Positions 18,699 to 26,548 of a stretch of 64,000 nucleotides of DNA are shown here, piece by piece (the stretch's first letter is position 1; each line of letters starts with the position of its first letter). Position numbers and translations under genes: made by a program. The DNA comes from Anaerolineae bacterium (GTDB lineage Bacteria; Chloroflexota; Anaerolineae; Anaerolineales; Villigracilaceae). The notes under the pieces are model-generated. The model worked only from the letters and a program-made list of their open reading frames with translations, was not told the origin of the DNA and ran no database searches. The stretch is taken from positions 33,924 to 97,923 of the forward strand of contig JAJPIZ010000017.1 in the NCBI GenBank assembly GCA_021324435.1, given 5' to 3'.

Positions 18699-18740
18699 AA
18701 AGGGCACGAAGGACTCAAAGAGAAAACCTTTGTGCCCTTT
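18699..18740. repeat. Inverted repeat AAAGGGCACgAAGG / CCTTtGTGCCCTTT (family E)
   Basis: 14-bp arms with one mismatch and a 14-base A-rich loop fill the gap between the epimerase and glycosylase genes. A related element is at 28.03-28.09 kb. It may also end transcription. Confidence 0.65.
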
Positions 18741-18751
18741 GCAGTTCAAAA

Positions 18752-19330
18752 ATGCTTTTATCTCGCAACTTCTACAATCGCCCTACCCTGACCGTTGCAC
18801 GCGAACTGATCGGCGCGCGGCTGGTGCGGATTCTGGATGGCGTCAAACTGGTTGGCATCATCACCGAGACCGAGGCCTACATCGGTGAAAAGGATTTGGG
18901 CTGTCACGCCAAAGCGGGGCTCACGCCGCGCACACAAGTCATGTATGGTCCGCCGGGTCACGCGTACGTGTATTTCACATATGGCAATCACTGGATGTTG
19001 AACGCGGTCACTGAGCGCGAGGGCTTTCCCGCCGCGGTGTTGATCCGCGCCATTCAGCCGGTCGAGGGAATCGAAATCATGTTGAAGCGGCGGAGCGGGC
19101 GTGACACGTTGGGTCCCGGCAAACTGACGCAGGCGATGGGAATCGCCAAAAGCGAGAACGGCGCTGATTTAACGGCGGCCGATTCAAGTCTGAGGATTGA
19201 AGCGGGAGTTTATGTCCCAGATTCATTCGTGACGAAAGGCCCGCGCGTGGGTTTATATACAGTACCAGAGCCATGGAAGTCGAAGCCGTGGCGATTCGTT
19301 GTCCAACAGCCGATACTCGATCTTCGATAA
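18752..19330 (+). CDS. 3-methyladenine DNA glycosylase (AAG/Mpg family)
   Basis: 192 residues. The start LSRNFYNRPTLTVARELIG, the catalytic glutamate in ETEAYIG, and YGPPGHAYVYFTYGNHWMLN are signatures of the alkyladenine glycosylase family, which removes alkylated or deaminated purines in base-excision repair. The 3' end runs into a repeat (CGATACTCGAT words), so the last residues may be repeat-derived. Confidence 0.92.
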   Translation: MLLSRNFYNRPTLTVARELIGARLVRILDGVKLVGIITETEAYIGEKDLGCHAKAGLTPRTQVMYGPPGHAYVYFTYGNHWMLNAVTEREGFPAAVLIRAIQPVEGIEIMLKRRSGRDTLGPGKLTQAMGIAKSENGADLTAADSSLRIEAGVYVPDSFVTKGPRVGLYTVPEPWKSKPWRFVVQQPILDLR

Positions 19331-19353
19331 TCGAGTATCCAATAACGAATATC
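19312..19353. repeat. TATTCG/TACTCG repeat cluster (family G)
   Basis: CGATACTCGATCTTCGATAA and ATCGAGTATCC followed by CGAATATCGAG form overlapping inverted repeats that span the end of the glycosylase gene and the leader of fabI. Confidence 0.5.
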
Positions 19354-19365
19354 GAGGAGTCAGAC

Positions 19366-20166
19366 ATGGGATTACTTGAAGGTAAAAACGCTTTGATCTT
19401 TGGTCTCGCCAATGAGCGCTCGATAGCGTGGGGCATCACGCAGGCGTTCAAACGCGAGGGCGCGAATTTGGGAATCAGTTACGCGGGCGAAGCATTGGAG
19501 CGACGCGTCAAACCGCTGGCCGAACAGGTGGACTGCAAATGGGTCGAAGAATGTGACGTGACGAAGGATGACCAGATCGCGGCTGTGGCTGAAAAGGCCG
19601 CGAAACATTTTGGCAAGATTGATGTGCTGGTGCATTCGATTGCCTTCGCAGGCCGCGACGAACTGAGCAAGCCGTATTATCAGACCAGCCGCGAGGGATT
19701 CAAGAATGCCCTCGACATCAGCGTGTTCTCGTTCGTTGCCTTGACCAATGCCTTTGTCCCGATTTTGAACCCAAACGCGTCCATCATGTGTCTCACATAT
19801 TATGGCTCAGTAAAGGTCGCGCCGCATTACAACGTAATGGGCGTAGCGAAAGCGGCGCTCGAATCTTCGACTCGCTATCTGGCGTATGACCTTGGCCCGC
19901 AGAAAATTCGCGTGAACGCCATCTCGGCTGGTCCGATTCGCACGCTGGCCGCGGCGGGCGTCGGCGGCTTCCGCGATATGTACAAGCATTTTGCAGACAT
20001 CTCGCCTCTGCGCGAGAACGTGACCATCGAAGACGTGGGCAACGCGGCGGTCTTTCTGGCCTCCGATCTCTCGACTCGTATCACGGGCGAAGTGCTCTAT
20101 GTTGACTCGGGCTTCAATGCGGTGGGCGTGCAGTTGAATCCGGAAGCGAAGGAAAATAGCGAGTAA
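19366..20166 (+). CDS. fabI: Enoyl-[acyl-carrier-protein] reductase [NADH]
   Basis: 266 residues from ATG 19366 with GAGGAG upstream; an earlier in-frame start only overlaps the glycosylase gene. FabI marks: LLEGKNALIFGLANERSIAWG, SIAFAGRDEL, and the YxxMxxxK active site in HYNVMGVAKAALE. It reduces enoyl-ACP in the last step of each fatty-acid elongation cycle. A terminator follows. Confidence 0.95.
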   Translation: MGLLEGKNALIFGLANERSIAWGITQAFKREGANLGISYAGEALERRVKPLAEQVDCKWVEECDVTKDDQIAAVAEKAAKHFGKIDVLVHSIAFAGRDELSKPYYQTSREGFKNALDISVFSFVALTNAFVPILNPNASIMCLTYYGSVKVAPHYNVMGVAKAALESSTRYLAYDLGPQKIRVNAISAGPIRTLAAAGVGGFRDMYKHFADISPLRENVTIEDVGNAAVFLASDLSTRITGEVLYVDSGFNAVGVQLNPEAKENSE

Positions 20167-20199
20167 TCAGTAAATAGTGACCAGTGTTCAATGAACCGG

Positions 20200-20314
20200 T
20201 GTCACCCTGCCGTCTCGCACCATCGTGCTCGCGGCACGAACGGTGAGCGTAGCGAAGGGTCTCCGCCGCTTTGCGGCGAGATTCTTCGGTTGCTTCGCTC
20301 CCTCAGAATGACAC
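20200..20314. repeat. Dispersed repeat (family B), GTCACCCTG...CAGAATGACAC
   Basis: Starts TGTCACCCTG, contains GCGAAGGGTCTCCGCCG, and ends CCTCAGAATGACAC. Near-identical ends are found at 41.71-41.85 and 54.96-55.05 kb, and a diverged copy at 40.3 kb. The outer arms TGTCA/TGACA are inverted. The preceding bases (20161-20190) are a family D stretch. Confidence 0.75.
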
Positions 20315-20338
20315 ATATCCTTGATGATAGGCACTCCC

Positions 20339-20371
20339 GACGCTGATGAGCAATCAGCGTCTCTTTCTTTT
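20339..20371 (+). terminator. Rho-independent terminator of fabI
   Basis: Perfect 9-bp stem GACGCTGAT / ATCAGCGTC with a 5-base loop, followed by a T-rich tail TCTTTCTTTT. Confidence 0.85.
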
Positions 20372-20375
20372 AGGG

Positions 20376-20381
20376 TAAAAT
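20376..20381 (+). promoter_or_regulatory. -10 box (TAAAAT) for a probably leaderless bactofilin mRNA
   Basis: TAAAAT ends 9 bases before ATG 20391, directly behind the fabI terminator. No Shine-Dalgarno sequence lies between. Confidence 0.55.
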
Positions 20382-20390
20382 AATCCCATC

Positions 20391-20915
20391 ATGTTTAAAC
20401 GTAGTACAACTCCAACGGAAACGACACCGGCTATTCAGGCCGTCGAACGCATCACGTCCGTGCTTGGGCCGGGTGTGATCTGGCATGGCGCGATCAACGG
20501 TTCGGGCGGCGTGCGCATCGAGGGCGCGTTCGAGGGCGAGATCGCTTTGCGCGGCATGTTGGTCGTCGGCGAGACCGGACGCGTCACCTGTCAGAATGTG
20601 CGCGCCAACACCGTCATCGTGGCGGGCGCGGTGCGCGGCAACATCACGACTCAAAAATTGGAAATCCGCTCCACGGGCCGCGTGTGGGGCGATGTGGTCA
20701 CGACTGCGTTCGTGACGGATGAAGGCGCGTTCCTGCGCGGTCAAATTCGGATGGAAGAAACGGTCGAGCTGGACCTCGAAGCGGCTCCCGAAACCACGCC
20801 TTCCGAGGCGGCTCAGGCCGAAGCCATTGCGCAGACTCCGATCCCCGTGCCCCAGCCTCAACCGAAACCTGACCTGGGCACGACGGTGGTCAGAAAGAAA
20901 AAGAGTGCGACTTAA
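20391..20915 (+). CDS. Bactofilin family polymer-forming protein
   Basis: 174 residues. The central part (residues ~25-125) is the bactofilin beta-helix: ARINGSGGVRIEGAFEGEI-like repeats of about 17-20 residues with alternating V/I, here GVIWHGAINGSGGVRIEG followed by similar turns. The C-terminal tail is Pro/Gln/Glu-rich and ends in basic residues (RKKKSAT). Bactofilins form filaments at the membrane that scaffold cell-shape or envelope enzymes. Confidence 0.85.
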   Translation: MFKRSTTPTETTPAIQAVERITSVLGPGVIWHGAINGSGGVRIEGAFEGEIALRGMLVVGETGRVTCQNVRANTVIVAGAVRGNITTQKLEIRSTGRVWGDVVTTAFVTDEGAFLRGQIRMEETVELDLEAAPETTPSEAAQAEAIAQTPIPVPQPQPKPDLGTTVVRKKKSAT

Positions 20916-20939
20916 TTTTCGAGAAGAGGGGGAGGAAGG

Positions 20940-22133
20940 ATGAGATTCCGCGAACTGGGCATCGAAACACAACGGCAATCTCCGTCCAACGTGCGGACGG
21001 AAGGCTTTGCTTTTCTTGTTCGCGCGGGTTATCTCACGCGGGAAGGTCAACCGACGTGTTTGGGAGAATCGGCACTGGCGCGCTTGAAAGAATTGAGTCA
21101 ATCTGATTCGTTTTTTGCAAAACTCAAAATTCCCACCATCAAAACCGGTGACGAAACATTTTTTGCGATTTCCACTGGTGACGTAGAAATTTTGCATTGT
21201 CCAGTTTGCAACTATGCGGCTCGACACGAGGTAGCTTTATTCAAAAAGCAAGCTTTGCCTGCAGAACCTGTTCTGCCGTTAGAGAAGGTCCTGACGCCAG
21301 ATTGCAACACGATTGAGTCGCTGGCGAATTTCCTCGGCGTTCCAAAAGAAAAAACAGCCAAAGCCCTGATGTTCACACGGTTAGCGGACAGCAAATTTGT
21401 CTTCGTGGTCGTGCGCGGCGATATGACCTTGAGCCAGGCCAAACTCAAAAAGCATGTGGGCGAGGTCCGCCCGGCAACGGCAGATGAAATTGCCAAAGCC
21501 GGCGCGGCGGCGGGGTATGCCTCACCGATGGGTCTGAAGGATGCGCTGATTGTTGTGGATGATTTGATTCCGCAATCCGCGAATCTCGTAGCGGGCGCGA
21601 ATGAAGCGGGCTATCATTTCAAGAATACGAACTACGGGCGCGACTATTCTGCTGAAATCGTTGCGGACCTTGTCCTTGCCGAGGCAGGCGATCCATGCCC
21701 GGAATGTGGAAAGCCAATGATCGCGTTCGATGCTGACTTGCTTGCCGACCAAACCGGTTATTCTTTTGAAAATATTCTAGGCGCGTTGGCGGAAGTCCAT
21801 CACGATGGCAAAGGCTTGATGTTTCCATCATCAGTTGCGCCGTTTGATGTTTATCTCATGCAACTGCCCGGCAAAGAGCTCGATACGCACGCCAAGGCCG
21901 AAGAAATTTACACAACGTTGCAAAGTGCGGGCATTTCGGTCTTATTCGATGACCGCGACGAACGCGCCGGGGTCAAATTCAATGACGCAGACTTGATCGG
22001 CTGTCCATTGCGTGTGACGGTGGGGGAGAAGAATCTTGCGAATGGGATGGTAGAATTGAAACGGCGCGTTGATGCGCCAAGCAAGAGCATAAAGATCGAG
22101 GACGTCGTTAAAGAAACAAAGACGATCATCTGA
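20940..22133 (+). CDS. Prolyl-tRNA synthetase-derived protein: editing domain plus anticodon-binding domain, no catalytic core
   Basis: 397 residues with GGAGGAAGG before the ATG. The first ~45 residues resemble the ProRS N-terminus (LVRAGYLTREG). The sequence then jumps to the segment that normally precedes the ProRS insertion (LHCPVCNYAARHEVA), followed by a full YbaK/INS-like editing domain (~110-250), GDPCPECG, and a C-terminal anticodon-binding domain from ~300 (PFDVYLMQLPG, LFDDRDERAGVKFNDADLIG). Class II motifs 1 and 2 are absent, and the place of motif 3 (GCYGIGVSR) holds SFENILGALAE. It should not aminoacylate. It may deacylate mischarged tRNA-Pro or have a regulatory role. Confidence 0.8.
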   Translation: MRFRELGIETQRQSPSNVRTEGFAFLVRAGYLTREGQPTCLGESALARLKELSQSDSFFAKLKIPTIKTGDETFFAISTGDVEILHCPVCNYAARHEVALFKKQALPAEPVLPLEKVLTPDCNTIESLANFLGVPKEKTAKALMFTRLADSKFVFVVVRGDMTLSQAKLKKHVGEVRPATADEIAKAGAAAGYASPMGLKDALIVVDDLIPQSANLVAGANEAGYHFKNTNYGRDYSAEIVADLVLAEAGDPCPECGKPMIAFDADLLADQTGYSFENILGALAEVHHDGKGLMFPSSVAPFDVYLMQLPGKELDTHAKAEEIYTTLQSAGISVLFDDRDERAGVKFNDADLIGCPLRVTVGEKNLANGMVELKRRVDAPSKSIKIEDVVKETKTII

Positions 22134-22157
22134 TAAAAGCCTCTTGACAGGAAAATT

Positions 22158-23339
22158 ATGCCTTTCAAAATCCCGATGTCTTCTCCTGATCTAACCGATG
22201 TCGAACGCCAGGCTGTGATGGACGTGTTGAACACGCCTTATCTCAGCATGGGCGAACAGACCCCCGCGTTTGAACAAACGTTTTGTGAACTCACCGGTGT
22301 GAAACATTCCGTGGCTGTGAATTCGGGGACGGCGGGTTTGCACTTGTGCGTGCGCGCGGCGGAGATCGGTGAAGGCGATTTGGTCATCACCACACCGTTC
22401 TCGTTTGTCGCGTCAACGAATGTTTTGTTGTACGAGAACGCTGTCCCGGTCTATGTGGATATTGATCCGCGCACGGGGAACATTGATCCGCAACTCGTGG
22501 CGCAGGCCGCCAGCGATCTGGCCGAGGGCGGGAAGAAGGCTCAGAAATGGTTACCCAGAAAAGGGTCCGAGAAGAAGCGGACGTTGAAAGCACTTCTGCC
22601 GGTGGATGTCTTTGGTCAGCCCGCGGATTATGCGTCGCTTCTAAAAGTCGCGAGGGAATTCAAACTGGAAGTGATCGAAGATTCCTGTGAAGCATTGGGC
22701 GCGACGTACAAAGAGAAACAGGCCGGAACATTCGGCGATTTGGCGGTTTTTGCGTTTTATCCGAACAAGCAAATGACGACGGGCGAGGGCGGGGTCATCA
22801 TCACCAACGATGACAAAGCCGCCGACGTCATGCGCGCTCTTCGCAATCAGGGACGCGCGCCGGGCGATACATGGTTGCAACACACGTATCTCGGTTACAA
22901 CTATCGCATTGACGAAATGTCTGCCGCGCTGGGCGTTGTGCAGATGAAGCGGCTGGATGAATTGATGAACAAACGCGATCGCGTGGCGGGCTGGTACAAC
23001 GAACGCTTGAGCGAAATTCCCGGCGTGGAAATTCCGTTCGTGGAAAAGACCACCACGCGCATGTCGTGGTTTGTGTATGTGGTGCGCTTCGACGCGAAGA
23101 TTGACCGCGATGATTTGATCAAGCGGCTCGAGGCGCAGGGCATTCCGGCGCGTCCGTATTTCGCGCCGATCCATTTGCAACCTTACATGGTCGAGCGCTT
23201 TGGTTATCAACCCGGCGACTTCCCCGTGACCGAAGATGTAGGCAAACGCAGTCTGGCTCTGCCGTTCTCCGGTGTGATGAGCGAGGAACAGGTGGACACG
23301 GTCTGCACCGCGATTCGGGAAGAATTGACAAAGGTTTGA
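22158..23339 (+). CDS. DegT/DnrJ/EryC1/StrS family aminotransferase
   Basis: 393 residues. VNSGTAGLHLCVRA, the PLP-contact IEDSCEALGA, and the Schiff-base lysine in FAFYPNKQMTTGEGGVI mark the family. A basic ~16-residue insert (WLPRKGSEKKR) precedes LLPVDVFGQPAD. Members transaminate keto-sugars on nucleotide carriers for surface glycans. Its 3' end overlaps the next gene by 4 bases, and no other sugar gene is adjacent, so the substrate is open. Confidence 0.87.
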   Translation: MPFKIPMSSPDLTDVERQAVMDVLNTPYLSMGEQTPAFEQTFCELTGVKHSVAVNSGTAGLHLCVRAAEIGEGDLVITTPFSFVASTNVLLYENAVPVYVDIDPRTGNIDPQLVAQAASDLAEGGKKAQKWLPRKGSEKKRTLKALLPVDVFGQPADYASLLKVAREFKLEVIEDSCEALGATYKEKQAGTFGDLAVFAFYPNKQMTTGEGGVIITNDDKAADVMRALRNQGRAPGDTWLQHTYLGYNYRIDEMSAALGVVQMKRLDELMNKRDRVAGWYNERLSEIPGVEIPFVEKTTTRMSWFVYVVRFDAKIDRDDLIKRLEAQGIPARPYFAPIHLQPYMVERFGYQPGDFPVTEDVGKRSLALPFSGVMSEEQVDTVCTAIREELTKV

Positions 23340-24241
23340 ACACCCGCCTCTTTCCTCCCTCCAAGCGTCGCGGACTCCTGTTGCATGGAGTCCTGCTTGT
23401 CATATTGCTGGTCATTTCTGCGTGGGGATTCTATAACTTTGCACAGGCCAATGTCGGACCGAACTTCGTGCTCTATCTGTTGGTTGGGCTGATCGCATTC
23501 GCTCCCGTTCCTTTGTTTGGCTATCGCGCCTACGCGCTTTTGCGCGCCGAATACATTCTTGATCGTAACAGCCTTGAAATCCGCTGGGGCCTGCGCGATG
23601 AGAATATTCCTCTGACTGACATCGAATGGATTCGCTCTGCTCATGACTTGACCAATCCGCTTCAACCGCCGCCCATGCCAATGCCGGGCGCGGTGCTGGG
23701 TTTGCGGCGGCACTCCGACCTGGGCGTGGTCGAATACATTGCCAGCGACACGAAGAATCTTTTGCTGGTGGCAACGGCCAAGCGCGTCTATGCCATTTCA
23801 CCGGCGGATCCGGCTGAATTTACGCAGACCTTTGCGCGCTCCATTGAACTGGGGAGCCTGACTCCCGCCAAGCCAAAGTCTGTTTATCCATCCTTCATCG
23901 TTGCACAAGCATGGAACTCAGGATTGATTCGTTACCTCTGGCTCGCGGCGTTATTTTTGAATCTCGGTTTGTTTGTGTGGGTCAGTTTTCTGATCCCGGC
24001 CTTCTCGCGCGTGGCTCTCGGCTTTCGCCCCGACCGCACGCCCGACCCGGCTCCGTCGGTGCAACTCATCATCCTGCCGCTGATCAGCACCTTTCTCGCG
24101 CTGTCGGGTTGGGGAGCGGGTTTGTATTTTTATCGCTGGGACAAACAACGCATTTTGTCCGTCATCATCTGGGCTTCCAGCGCGCTCTCGAGTTTGATAT
24201 TTTTGATCGCGGTGCTGTTCATCATCACTACGCCGATTTAG
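23336..24241 (+). CDS. Membrane protein with a PH-like domain
   Basis: 301 residues from a TTG that overlaps the previous stop (TTGA). Two hydrophobic helices (residues ~14-65) are followed by a soluble part, YILDRNSLEIRWGLRDENIPLTDIEWI, which resembles the bacterial PH (DUF304-like) fold. Three further hydrophobic segments lie between ~198 and 300. Function unknown; it may bind lipid or peptide at the membrane. Coupled translation with the aminotransferase is likely. Confidence 0.6.
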   Translation: MNTRLFPPSKRRGLLLHGVLLVILLVISAWGFYNFAQANVGPNFVLYLLVGLIAFAPVPLFGYRAYALLRAEYILDRNSLEIRWGLRDENIPLTDIEWIRSAHDLTNPLQPPPMPMPGAVLGLRRHSDLGVVEYIASDTKNLLLVATAKRVYAISPADPAEFTQTFARSIELGSLTPAKPKSVYPSFIVAQAWNSGLIRYLWLAALFLNLGLFVWVSFLIPAFSRVALGFRPDRTPDPAPSVQLIILPLISTFLALSGWGAGLYFYRWDKQRILSVIIWASSALSSLIFLIAVLFIITTPI

Positions 24242-24243
24242 TC

Positions 24244-25044
24244 ATGCAATTATTTTTTGGATTCATTTTTGCAATCATCATTGCATATCTTGCCTATGGC
24301 GCTCATAGCCTGAGTCGAAGCGGCGCGGTCGCGGCGACCATTGCTGGCACAATTATCTTTGGTCTTGGCGGCTGGCAATGGGCGGCCCTGCTGTTGACAT
24401 TTTTTATCTCATCTACGTTGCTCACGCGCGCATTCAAGAATCGAAAGCAGGGCCTCGACGAAAAATTTTCAAAGGGCGGTGAACGCGACGCCGGTCAGGT
24501 TTTAGGCAACGGTGCGATTGCGACCGTCTTCGCTTTTCTGCATCTGATCTTTCCCGCCTCATCCTGGACCTGGATCGGTTTCACCGCGGCTTTGGCCTCG
24601 GTCAACGCCGACACATGGGCGACCGAACTCGGCGTGTTGAATCCAACTCCGCCGCGCATGATCACGGATTTGAGCAGGCGCGTCGAAAAAGGGACCTCGG
24701 GCGGGGTCTCGCTATTTGGAACGCTCGCGGCCCTGTTGGGTTCCGCCGTGATTGCCTCGCTTGCGGCTCTTTTCTCACTCACTGATCACTGGTCACTCTT
24801 CTTACTGATTACTGTGAGCGGTCTCCTCGGCTCGCTGTTTGATTCCCTGCTGGGCGCGACGGTGCAGGCCATGTATTATTGCCCGACTGATAAAAGGGAA
24901 ACGGAGAAGCACCCGCTTCATTCGTGCGGCACACAGACGGTTCACATCCGCGGCTGGAAGTGGCTGAACAATGATTGGGTCAATTTTGCGTGTGGGACGT
25001 TTGGGGTTTTGGTTGCTTTACTAGCGTCGTTTACTTTGGTGTAA
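24244..25044 (+). CDS. DUF92 family membrane protein
   Basis: 266 residues from ATG 24244, two bases after the previous stop. It is strongly hydrophobic, with DUF92 marks: SRSGAVAATIAGTIIFGLGGW, SVNADTWATELGVL, and LGATVQAMYYC...NNDWVNF. Plant and cyanobacterial relatives are phytyl-phosphate kinases (VTE6); the bacterial role is unproven. A loop-helix segment around residues 178-190 (SLTDHWSLFLL) is encoded by a CACTGATCACTGGTCACT repeat. The 3' end overlaps the convergent glycosyltransferase gene by 14 bases. Confidence 0.82.
   Translation: MQLFFGFIFAIIIAYLAYGAHSLSRSGAVAATIAGTIIFGLGGWQWAALLLTFFISSTLLTRAFKNRKQGLDEKFSKGGERDAGQVLGNGAIATVFAFLHLIFPASSWTWIGFTAALASVNADTWATELGVLNPTPPRMITDLSRRVEKGTSGGVSLFGTLAALLGSAVIASLAALFSLTDHWSLFLLITVSGLLGSLFDSLLGATVQAMYYCPTDKRETEKHPLHSCGTQTVHIRGWKWLNNDWVNFACGTFGVLVALLASFTLV
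24774..24816. repeat. Family D repeat inside the DUF92 gene
   Basis: CTCACTCACTGATCACTGG and TTACTGATTACTGTG words are the same as those in the intergenic tract at 33194-33253. The repeat keeps the DUF92 frame open. Confidence 0.65.
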
Positions 25045-26134
25045 TCAGCTGCAACAAAAAATCACGAATAGTCTTGGCCGACCGCTCCCACGTCGGAAAT
25101 TGGTCGAATCGTTTGCGCGCGTTGAGTGACATCCGCGTGAGCAGTTCGCGGTCGGACGCGAGTTGCGTTAGTCTTCGAGCCAGCATTTTTGAATCGCCCG
25201 GCTGAATCAAGAATCCGTTTTCGCCGTCTTTGATAAGTTGGGGAATCGCGCCCGCCGTCGTTCCGATGACGGGCAGACCGAAAGCCATCCCTTCGAGAAA
25301 AGAAATCCCAAAGCCTTCATAAAAAGATGGGATGACCAGAACGTGCGCCTGTTGAAGTTTTTCGATCAGGGCGTCGCCATCCAATATGCCGTGGAAATGG
25401 ACGATGGACGACACCTGCACTTGCGCCAGGTGCAAGTGTAGACCATGGACCATCACAAATTCTTGCATTTGTCTCGCATATTTGGAATCAACTGTGAGCG
25501 ATCCGATTACATCCAAGCTGAAAGCTGACGGCTGACTGCTGAAAGTGGTTTGTTCTTTGACCACCGCTTTCAACAGAACATGCAATCCCTTCAAAGGCGT
25601 GACGCTGGCGAGAAACAGCACGCGCAAAGGCGTGGATTCTGCTGTTCGTGCGCGAATCCGGTCCTCGGTCAATGTGCCGAAGCGGTCACCGCCGGGTGTT
25701 GCGATGACGTGCGGCTTCGAGTCCCCGATCAGCGCGTGGACCGAGTCGCGCGTCGTTGTCGAGTTGAAGATAAAGCCGTCCACTGAGCGGAGATAGCGTT
25801 CTTCAACGGCGCGATAAAGGTTGTTTTGCCGCGCAGGTCTTCGCTCGGATGAACGCAAATTATGGACGAGGCTGATGACAGGATACGGATGCGGTTTTGA
25901 ATTTGCGATCAGCAGAGATGGATGATTGAGTTCGTCTTGAATCAAAATATCGAAATCGGGTGGGAGACGAAAGAGAAAGTTGTCGGTGAAATGTGAAAAA
26001 TAATTGCGCCATGGAAGCGAGATGATTTCGACTGTATCGCCTTGCTCGCGAAGATACTCGACCAGTTTGCGGTCGTAAAGATAACCGCCGCTCATCGTGT
26101 CGAGCGAGCCGTAGATGAGGAGACCGATTTTCAT
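25031..26134 (-). CDS. Glycosyltransferase family 4 protein
   Basis: 367 residues. The C-terminal GT-B domain is clear: VIPSFYEGFGISFLEGMAFGLPVIGT with the E-x7-E motif, and an N-terminal GGYLYDRKLVEYL donor/acceptor fold. Two unusual segments, QPSAFSLDV and HGLHLHLAQVQVSS, correspond to dispersed-repeat DNA (25410-25456 and 25517-25548). It is the last gene of a minus-strand run with a PTPS-like protein and a Zn-dehydrogenase 9-430 bases upstream, so its acceptor may be a pterin-like product. Confidence 0.85.
   Translation of the reverse strand: MKIGLLIYGSLDTMSGGYLYDRKLVEYLREQGDTVEIISLPWRNYFSHFTDNFLFRLPPDFDILIQDELNHPSLLIANSKPHPYPVISLVHNLRSSERRPARQNNLYRAVEERYLRSVDGFIFNSTTTRDSVHALIGDSKPHVIATPGGDRFGTLTEDRIRARTAESTPLRVLFLASVTPLKGLHVLLKAVVKEQTTFSSQPSAFSLDVIGSLTVDSKYARQMQEFVMVHGLHLHLAQVQVSSIVHFHGILDGDALIEKLQQAHVLVIPSFYEGFGISFLEGMAFGLPVIGTTAGAIPQLIKDGENGFLIQPGDSKMLARRLTQLASDRELLTRMSLNARKRFDQFPTWERSAKTIRDFLLQLITPK
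25410..25456. repeat. Repeat inside glycosyltransferase gene (family F plus small palindrome)
   Basis: Contains the palindrome CACTTGCGCCAGGTGCAAGTG-like core (ACCTGCACTTG / CAGGTGCAAGT) followed by GACCATGGACCATCA, which matches the ATGATCC/CCATGATCC words at 33808-33862. Confidence 0.5.
25517..25548. repeat. CTGAAAGCTGACGGCTGACTG repeat inside glycosyltransferase gene
   Basis: A direct and inverted word array (AGCTGA, GGCTGA, CTGCTGAAAG) translated in frame on the minus strand as a Ser/Gln/Phe-rich loop. Confidence 0.5.
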
Positions 26135-26143
26135 TTCATGGAA

Positions 26144-26521
26144 CTAGCGCGTGATATAAAAAGAAGTCCACGCCGATTCGTTCTCCCACAAGACCACACG
26201 CAGACCGGAAATATTTTTGGCTTTGATGCGTTCATTCAATGACGTAGCAAGAATGCGCGAGAAATGTTCGATGCTCGGGTTCAAGCCTTTGAACTCAGGC
26301 AGTTCATTCAGCATGTTCTCTTTGTAATAATGGACAATTTCATCCAGGTGCTTTTCAACGTCCACGATGTCAACGAGATAACCGTGTTGATCCAACTCTT
26401 TTCCTTCAAGTTGGAGTTCGAGAATGTAGTGATGAGAATTAGGAAGATTCTCCGGGCCCCAATCTCCGCCGATCAAAAAGTGGCGGGCGATGAAATCGCG
26501 GCGAACGGCGAGGGTGTACAT
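26144..26521 (-). CDS. 6-pyruvoyl-tetrahydropterin synthase/QueD-like protein, divergent active site
   Basis: 125 residues with the T-fold pattern of PTPS/QueD: N-terminal RRDFIARHFL, then HHYILELQLEG and LDEIVHYYKENMLNELP...NPSIEHFSRIL with the substrate-anchoring glutamate in PSIE. By eye, His14 and His30 keep two zinc positions, but the third is Asn28 where HGH is usual, and the catalytic cysteine upstream is missing. It may bind a pterin without the standard reaction, or use a different mechanism. It lies 9 bases from the glycosyltransferase gene. Confidence 0.78.
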   Translation of the reverse strand: MYTLAVRRDFIARHFLIGGDWGPENLPNSHHYILELQLEGKELDQHGYLVDIVDVEKHLDEIVHYYKENMLNELPEFKGLNPSIEHFSRILATSLNERIKAKNISGLRVVLWENESAWTSFYITR

Positions 26522-26548
26522 GAACGCTCCTGTGTGAAGTGTCAGATG

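Noticed and set aside
23911..24243. 111-codon extension of the DUF92 protein
   Set aside because: It overlaps the PH-like membrane gene in another frame; DUF92 begins at ATG 24244.
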